Positions 1 to 3,798 of a DNA stretch of 5,628 nucleotides are shown here, in pieces. Position numbers and translations under genes: made by a program. The stretch's first letter is position 1. Every line of letters starts with the position of its first letter. The stretch covers positions 1-5,628 of the forward strand of contig JBKHXI010000101.1 in the NCBI GenBank assembly GCA_046566095.1, read 5' to 3'. The notes under the pieces were generated by a model. That model was not told the DNA's origin. It did no database searches and was given only the letters and a program-made list of their open reading frames with translations. This stretch comes from CAMPJU01 sp046566095 (GTDB lineage Bacteria > Pseudomonadota > Gammaproteobacteria > Xanthomonadales > Xanthomonadaceae).

Positions 1-1078
1 CCATGACGTTGATCGTGTTCTTCAGCTCGAAGATCTCGCCGCGCGCATCGACCGTGATCTTCTGCGAGAGGTCGCCGTTCGCGACCGCGGTCGTCACCTT
101 CGCGATGTTGCGGACCTGGGCGGTCAGGTTCGCCGCGAGGCCGTTCACGTTGTCGGTGAGGTCCTTCCACGTTCCCGACACGCCCTTCACGTGGGCCTGG
201 CCACCGAGGATGCCCTCCGTGCCGACCTCGCGTGCGACCCTGGTGACCTCATCGGCGAACGACGACAGCTGGTCCACCATCGTGTTGATGGTGTTCTTCA
301 GCTCCAGGATCTCGCCGCGGGCGTCGACCGTGATCTTCTGCGTGAGGTCACCACGAGCGACGGCGGTCGTCACCTGCGCGATGTTCCGCACCTGGTTGGT
401 GAGGTTGTCGGCCAGCTCGTTGACGTTGTCGGTCAGGGCCTTCCACGTCCCCGAGACGCCCCGCACCTTGGCCTGACCGCCGAGCTTGCCCTCGGTGCCG
501 ACCTCGCGCGCCACGCGGGTGACCTCGGCGGCGAACGAGTTGAGCTGGTCCACCATGGTGTTGACGGTGTTCTTCACCTCCAGGATCTCGCCGCGCACCT
601 CGACCGTGATCTTGCGCGACAGGTCGCCCTTGGCCACCGCGGTGGTGACCTCGGCGATGTTGCGCACCTGGGTGGTGAGGTTGGAGGCCATCGCGTTGAC
701 CGAGTCGGTCAGGTCCTTCCAGGTGCCGGCCACGCCGGGCACGATCGCCTGTCCGCCGAGCTTGCCGTCGGTGCCGACCTCGCGCGCCACGCGCGTGACC
801 TCCGAGGCGAACGAGCGCAGCTGGTCGACCATCGTGTTGATGGCCTCCTTGAGCTGCAGCATCTCGCCGCGCACGTCCACGGTGATCTTGCGCGACAGGT
901 CGCCGCTGGCGACCGCGATCGTGACCTCGGAGATGTTGCGCACCTGCGCGGTCAGGTTGGAGGCCATCTGGTTGACCGAGTCGGTCAGTTCCTTCCACAC
1001 GCCCGACACGCCCTTGACCTTGGCCTGGCCGCCGAGCAGGCCGGCGGTGCCGACCTCCAGCGCCACGCGCGTGACCTC
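1..1078 (-). repeat. Tandem 276 bp (92-residue) HAMP-linker coding repeats
   Basis: Within the kinase gene, units begin at the EVTRVA codons at 1078, 802, 526 and 250, giving an exact 276 bp period with no indels; the last unit is cut by the window edge. On the plus strand the same anchor, gccgacctcg or a close variant, recurs at 221, 497, 773 and 1049, each 276 bp apart. The preceding HAMP unit is offset by 97 rather than 92 residues because it carries a five-residue longer loop (LEADGRPLQGEF). Each unit combines a canonical HAMP with a second HAMP-like linker, as in Nik1-type arrays. Confidence 0.93.
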
Positions 1079-1651
1079 GGCGCTGAACTCGCCCATCTGC
1101 TCGAGCATGCGGTTGACGATGGTCGCCGCGCGCAGGAACTCGCCCTGCAGCGGGCGGCCGTCGGCCTCCAGCGGCACGGTCCTGGACAGGTCGCCCTTGG
1201 CCACCGCGGACATGGCCTCGGTCATGGTCTCGATCGGGCGCACCAGGTCGTCGATCAGGGTGTTGACCGACTGCTCCATCTGCGCCCATTCGCCGCGGCG
1301 CCCGGCCGGGGCGATCCGGCGCCGGGTCTGGCCCTCGCGGCCGACGGTCTGGCCGACCCGGGCCAGTTCCTGCGACAGCTCGCGGTTCTGGGTGACGATC
1401 TCGTTGAAGTGTTCGGCCAGCTTGCCGTGCAGGCCCTCCCAGTGCTGCGGAAGTTCGACCGAGAAGTCGCCGTTGCGCACGTCGACCATCGCCGCCAGCA
1501 GCGCCTTCATCGGGTCGCCGTCGTGGACGGGCCTGGTGGTGGGCTTGGCCGGGGGCCTGGTCGCAGTCCTGGGGGCGGGCCTTGCGGCGGCGGACTTCTT
1601 CGCGGCCCCCTTGGCGGCGCTGCGGGGGCGGCGGGCGGTTTCGGTACTCAC
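1..1651 (-). CDS. Poly-HAMP sensor protein, probable soluble hybrid histidine kinase (N-terminal part, runs off left edge)
   Basis: The reading frame opens at a GTG (1651-1649), 9 nt after a good AGGGGAG ribosome site, and stays open for 550 codons to the window edge. Residues 1-42 are a basic Ala/Lys/Arg/Pro-rich tail. Residues about 48-98 and 130-186 are two divergent HAMP-like units (NGDFSVELP; AVAKGDLSRTVPLE). From residue 192 there are 92-residue repeats carrying EVTRVAREVGT, GGQAKVKGVSG.WK.LTD.VN, QVRNI..VT.AVA.GDLS.KITV and RGEI..LKN.INTMVDQL. GDL motifs lie at 153, 250, 342, 434 and 526. No membrane segment or signal peptide is visible, so the protein is probably cytoplasmic. This repeat type is known from fungal group III (Nik1/Os-1) and bacterial hybrid histidine kinases, where HAMP arrays relay signals to HisKA, HATPase and receiver domains. 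Those output domains would lie outside the window, so kinase identity is inferred, while the HAMP array is seen directly. Confidence 0.9.
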   Translation of the reverse strand, partial: MSTETARRPRSAAKGAAKKSAAARPAPRTATRPPAKPTTRPVHDGDPMKALLAAMVDVRNGDFSVELPQHWEGLHGKLAEHFNEIVTQNRELSQELARVGQTVGREGQTRRRIAPAGRRGEWAQMEQSVNTLIDDLVRPIETMTEAMSAVAKGDLSRTVPLEADGRPLQGEFLRAATIVNRMLEQMGEFSAEVTRVALEVGTAGLLGGQAKVKGVSGVWKELTDSVNQMASNLTAQVRNISEVTIAVASGDLSRKITVDVRGEMLQLKEAINTMVDQLRSFASEVTRVAREVGTDGKLGGQAIVPGVAGTWKDLTDSVNAMASNLTTQVRNIAEVTTAVAKGDLSRKITVEVRGEILEVKNTVNTMVDQLNSFAAEVTRVAREVGTEGKLGGQAKVRGVSGTWKALTDNVNELADNLTNQVRNIAQVTTAVARGDLTQKITVDARGEILELKNTINTMVDQLSSFADEVTRVAREVGTEGILGGQAHVKGVSGTWKDLTDNVNGLAANLTAQVRNIAKVTTAVANGDLSQKITVDARGEIFELKNTINVM

Positions 1652-1660
1652 GCGGTGGAT

Positions 1661-1667
1661 CTCCCCT
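1661..1667 (-). promoter_or_regulatory. Ribosome binding site deciding the kinase GTG start
   Basis: On the minus strand AGGGGAG lies 9 nt before the GTG at 1651. The first in-frame ATG is codon 48, which would remove the basic tail and part of the first HAMP-like unit. The good spacing of this site favours the GTG. Confidence 0.65.
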
Positions 1668-1705
1668 GGGACGGGCGTATGGAAGGCACGGCGCGCCGCG
1701 CGGGC

Positions 1706-1739
1706 GGCGCCGGGCCGGGTGCCGGGCCGTCCCGGCGCC
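1706..1739 (-). other. GC-rich hairpin in kinase 5' leader
   Basis: Perfect 9 bp arms, GGCGCCGGG (1706-1714) and CCCGGCGCC (1731-1739), flank a 16 nt loop that is itself rich in CCGG. It sits 55-88 nt upstream of the kinase start and has no following T-run, so it is not a classical intrinsic terminator. It could fold in the kinase mRNA leader if transcription starts further upstream. With base composition this extreme, a chance palindrome is possible. Confidence 0.4.
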
Positions 1740-1870
1740 TGCCGCGGGCGGACGCGCGGCGCGGCCCCGGGCAGGCCAAGCGCCCGAACATACCGCAGAC
1801 CGCGTCCGCGACGTGTGCAGCGCGCGTGGGCGGAGCTCGATTCCGGGGCCGGGGTCGCAGGGGCAGGCAG

Positions 1871-1897
1871 GCAATCGCGGGCAAGGCCCGCGCCTGC
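1871..1897 (-). repeat. REP-like palindrome, GCGGGC stem type, degenerate head
   Basis: On the plus strand GCGGGC-AAG-GCCCGC forms a 6 bp stem with a three-base loop, preceded by AATC and ending in CGCCTGC, where intact copies end in CTAC. It is therefore a minus-oriented copy whose GTAG head has mutated to GCAG. It appears to be an orphan, without a clearly paired mate on its left. Confidence 0.7.
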
Positions 1898-1917
1898 GAC
1901 GGCGCGGGACGCGGGCG

Positions 1918-1999
1918 GTACGTGGGCACGCCCCTTGGGCGCGATCCCGCGCCGTCGGGGGTTGTGGGGATGGCCATCGCGGGCAAGGCCCGCTCCTAC
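1918..1999 (+). repeat. Composite REP pair (BIME-like), 82 bp, partly degenerate
   Basis: The left half is a plus-oriented REP: GTA, then an altered head, then the core CGCCC-CTT-GGGCG followed by CGAT (1929-1945). The right half, 1976-1999, is a minus-oriented REP with the core GCGGGC-AAG-GCCCGC and an intact CTCCTAC end. The order and orientation match the two intact 78 bp pairs at 3478 and 3589. The extra length comes mainly from the altered left head and the diverged centre. The pair lies upstream of the symporter and cannot be its terminator. Confidence 0.75.
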
Positions 2000-2014
2000 G
2001 CATCCACCGCATAT

Positions 2015-2040
2015 GTAAAGCGCCCCTTGGGCGCGATCGC
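2015..2040 (+). repeat. REP-like palindrome, GCGCCC stem type, unpaired
   Basis: GTAAA is followed by GCGCCC (2020-2025), loop CTT and GGGCGC (2029-2034), then GATCGC. The head is GTAA rather than GTAG. It is plus-oriented and ends about 100 bp upstream of the symporter start. No minus-oriented mate follows it. Confidence 0.72.
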
Positions 2041-2098
2041 CTGCGCGTTTCCGCCGCGGCCCGTCGGCGCGTCTCGGCGGCCGGCCGCCGCCAGCGCC

Positions 2099-2107
2099 TG
2101 GTGTAAG
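2099..2107 (+). promoter_or_regulatory. Possible extended -10 of symporter promoter
   Basis: TG-g-TGTAAG resembles an extended -10 (TGnTATAAT), with four of six hexamer matches plus the TG. It lies about 36 bp before the ATG at 2144. No convincing -35 is found 16-18 bp upstream (ggccgg at the expected place), so this is a weak call. It sits downstream of the REP cluster, so the palindromes would not be part of the transcript. Confidence 0.25.
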
Positions 2108-2127
2108 CTCGCGGCGTCGCACGGGAC

Positions 2128-2133
2128 GAGGGG
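2128..2133 (+). promoter_or_regulatory. Probable ribosome binding site of the symporter
   Basis: GAGGGG lies 10 nt before the ATG at 2144. The G-rich stretch continues as GGGGGA, only 3 nt from the start. An alternative in-frame ATG at 2180 (codon 13, MPLHWKM) resembles the start of many relatives but has a poorly spaced site. Confidence 0.4.
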
Positions 2134-2143
2134 TGGGGGACGC

Positions 2144-3481
2144 ATGAACCAGACCGCGCCGGGGGACCGCCGCCGGCCCATGCCGCTGCACTGGAAGATG
2201 GCGATCGGCTTCGTCGCCGGCCTGGGCCTGGGCCTGCTGGCGCATGCCTACGGCGCCGGCGCGGCCTGGCCGGAAGCGCTGACCACCTGGGTCACCGATC
2301 CGGTCGGCCAGCTGTTCCTGCGCCTGCTGTTCATGCTGGTGATCCCGCTGGTGTTCTCGGCCCTTGTGCTGGGCGTGGTCGAGATCGGCGATCCGCAGTC
2401 GCTGGGCCGGATCGGCGGCCGGACGCTGCTGTACATCCTCACCGTCACCACCCTGGCGGTGACCATCGGCATGGTCGCGGTGAACCTGTTCCAGCCGGGC
2501 GCGGGCATCGCCGCCGAGCTGGGCCAGGCGCTGATGGCCGAACAGGCCGAGGCCGCCTCGACCATCGCCGCCCGCCGCGAAGGCGTGTCCGGCATCGAGA
2601 TCCTGCTCAACATCGTGCCGCGCAACCCGGTGCAGGCTGCGGCCAACGGCGACCTGATCGCGGTGATGTTCTTCGCGCTCATGTTCGGCATCGCGGCCAC
2701 GGTGCTGCGCACGCCGGGCGTGCATTCGTTCGTGGGCGCGGTGCAGGGCGTGTACGACATCAGCCTGAAGCTGATCGACTGGGTGATCCGGCTGGCCCCC
2801 TACGCGGTGTTCGCGCTGATGTTCAGCCTGGCGGTCAAGGTCGGGTTCTCGGCGCTGCGGCCGCTGGCGCTGTTCGTGCTGGTGGCGATCGGGGCGATGG
2901 CGGTGCACCTGCTGGTGGTGTTCCCGCTGCTGCTGCGGCTGTTCGGCGGGATGTCGCCGGCGTTCTTCTTCCGGCGCGCGCAGCTGGCGATGCTGACGGC
3001 GTTCTCGACCTCGTCCTCGTCGGCCACGCTGCCGACCACGCTGCGGGTGGCCGAGGAGGAGCTGGGCACGCCGCGGCGGGTGGGGCGCTTCGTCTGCACC
3101 CTGGGCGCCACGGCGAACATGAACGGGACCGCCCTGTTCGAGGGCGTGACCGTGCTGTTCCTGGCGCAGTTCTTCGGGGTCGAGCTCAACCTCGGGCAGC
3201 AGGTGCTGGTGGTGCTGATGTGCGTGCTCGGCGGCATCGGCGCGGCCGGGGTGCCGGGCGGTTCGCTGCCGGTGATCGCGATGATCTGCGCGATGTTCGG
3301 GATCCCGCCCGAGGGCATCGGCATCATCCTCGGCGTGGACCGGATCCTGGACATGTGCCGGACCACGGTGAACGTGACCGGCGACCTGGTCGGCACCGTG
3401 GTGATCTCGCGTGGCGAGCCCGAGGTGGCCCTGGGCGACGTCGGCGACGACCACGCCGCCGCTCCCGCCGCCCCCCCGTAG
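2144..3481 (+). CDS. Dicarboxylate/amino acid:cation symporter (DAACS family, GltP/GltPh fold)
   Basis: This 445-residue inner-membrane carrier imports a carboxylate or acidic amino acid with cations by the elevator mechanism. Length and motifs fit a complete DAACS protein: TM1 about 17-36, TM2 54-82, TM3 95-117, TM4 167-188, TM5 205-232, TM6 238-267, HP1 with STSSSS (288-293) and TLP, TM7 with NMNGT (325-329), HP2 with GAAGVPGGS (366-374), TM8 with DRILDMCRTTVNVTGD. By alignment from memory to GltPh, D399, D403, R406, T407, N410 and D414 match D390, D394, R397, T398, N401 and D405. R406 is the residue that holds a substrate side-chain carboxylate, favouring glutamate/aspartate or a C4-dicarboxylate. 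TM7 has Asn where most relatives have Asp (NMDGT). A Pro/Ala-rich tail follows TM8. The stop codon TAG is part of a REP head. Exact substrate and coupling ion are undetermined. Confidence 0.93.
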   Translation: MNQTAPGDRRRPMPLHWKMAIGFVAGLGLGLLAHAYGAGAAWPEALTTWVTDPVGQLFLRLLFMLVIPLVFSALVLGVVEIGDPQSLGRIGGRTLLYILTVTTLAVTIGMVAVNLFQPGAGIAAELGQALMAEQAEAASTIAARREGVSGIEILLNIVPRNPVQAAANGDLIAVMFFALMFGIAATVLRTPGVHSFVGAVQGVYDISLKLIDWVIRLAPYAVFALMFSLAVKVGFSALRPLALFVLVAIGAMAVHLLVVFPLLLRLFGGMSPAFFFRRAQLAMLTAFSTSSSSATLPTTLRVAEEELGTPRRVGRFVCTLGATANMNGTALFEGVTVLFLAQFFGVELNLGQQVLVVLMCVLGGIGAAGVPGGSLPVIAMICAMFGIPPEGIGIILGVDRILDMCRTTVNVTGDLVGTVVISRGEPEVALGDVGDDHAAAPAAPP

Positions 3482-3555
3482 GAGCGCCCCTCGGGCGCGA
3501 TGCCTGCGCGGGCTGCGGAGGGCGCGTCGCGATCGCGGGCAAGGCCCGCGCCTAC
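3478..3555 (+). repeat. Intact composite REP pair 1 (78 bp), overlapping the symporter stop codon
   Basis: The pair begins with GTAGGAGCG and ends with CGCCTAC. The left REP has stem GCGCCC/GGGCGC with loop CTC; the right, in inverted orientation, has stem GCGGGC/GCCCGC with loop AAG on this strand. Both are bordered by GAT/ATC. GTAG at 3478-3481 contains the TAG that ends the symporter. The format, a GTAG head plus hairpin with inverted pairs, matches REP/BIME elements such as SMAG of Stenotrophomonas, which are dispersed by RAYT transposases acting in trans. No RAYT gene is in this window. Confidence 0.88.
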
Positions 3556-3588
3556 GGAACGAGGGCATAGGGTTTGCGCCCATCGTCC

Positions 3589-3666
3589 GTAGGAGCGCCC
3601 CTTGGGCGCGATGCCCGCGCGGACAGCGGAGGAGACGTCGCGATCGCGGGCAAGGCCCGCTCCTAC
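3589..3666 (+). repeat. Intact composite REP pair 2 (78 bp)
   Basis: Same length, order and orientation as the pair starting 111 bp upstream, with 8 mismatches by eye and no gaps (about 90% identity). The left REP has GTAGGAGCG then GCGCCC-CTT-GGGCGC; the right REP ends in CGCTCCTAC. Here the outer 9 bp ends, GTAGGAGCG and CGCTCCTAC, are perfectly complementary, so the whole element can close as one structure with two internal hairpins. Most differences from pair 1 lie in the centre, while stems and heads are kept. Confidence 0.88.
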
Positions 3667-3735
3667 CGAACCGGGTGTCGGGAATGCGCCGCACTGCCTG
3701 CGTTGCGGCTGCCGGGTGCGATGGCGTGCGGCGGC

Positions 3736-3764
3736 GGGACAGGGGGCGGCGGGGATGGGACAAT
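3736..3764 (+). promoter_or_regulatory. Probable sigma-70-type promoter of transketolase
   Basis: GGGACA (3736-3741, four of six matches to TTGACA) and GACAAT (3759-3764, four of six to TATAAT) are separated by an optimal 17 bp. Transcription would start near 3771, giving a leader of about 28 nt before the ATG at 3799. The promoter lies downstream of both REP pairs, consistent with transketolase being transcribed independently of the symporter. Confidence 0.45.
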
Positions 3765-3798
3765 GCGCGCTGTTTTCGCCCGCACCCACCCGAATCCG

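Larger units (their letters stand above)
1652..2143. other. 492 bp divergent intergenic region
   Basis: This lies between the minus-strand kinase and the plus-strand symporter. Open frames cross it on both strands, but they are typical of GC-rich DNA: they have no recognisable protein and read straight through the palindromes. The kinase-proximal half (1652-1870) is extremely GC-rich and contains one clear inverted repeat. The symporter-proximal half (1871-2040) holds four REP-like palindromes in alternating orientation. Both genes' promoters must be here unless transcription enters from outside, but only a weak -10 for the symporter can be pointed to. Confidence 0.75.
3482..3798. other. 317 bp intergenic region between symporter and transketolase
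   Basis: The first 185 bp are almost entirely the two composite REP pairs with a 33 bp spacer (3556-3588) that shows no motif. The remaining 132 bp (3667-3798) carry a plausible promoter and a short leader. There is no stem-loop with a T-run, so no classical intrinsic terminator separates the two genes; the REP pairs are the only strong secondary structures available. Open frames crossing the region resemble no protein family I recognise. Confidence 0.75.

Noticed and set aside
1787..1792. Possible minus-strand -10 (TATGTT) for the kinase
   Set aside because: There is no acceptable -35 at 16-18 bp; the hexamer alone is too weak to call.
348..2012. 554-codon minus-strand open frame overlapping the kinase in another frame
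   Set aside because: It is Arg/Gly/Pro-rich without domains; the frame starting at 1651 gives clean HAMP repeats.
191..2143. Very long plus-strand open frame leading into the symporter (continuous from 191 to 3481)
   Set aside because: Before 2144 it runs antisense to the kinase repeats and through the REP palindromes. Its translation is His/Asp/Leu-rich repeats mirroring the HAMP array, with no family signature. The symporter starts at 2144.
3478..3520. Intrinsic transcription terminator after the symporter
   Set aside because: The hairpins are not followed by a T-run. The REP pairs may slow RNA polymerase or protect mRNA ends, but a classical terminator is not supported.
3478..3666. CRISPR-like array
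   Set aside because: There are only two repeat units, each is a composite palindrome with a GTAG head, and diverged copies occur elsewhere. This fits REP/BIME elements, not CRISPR.
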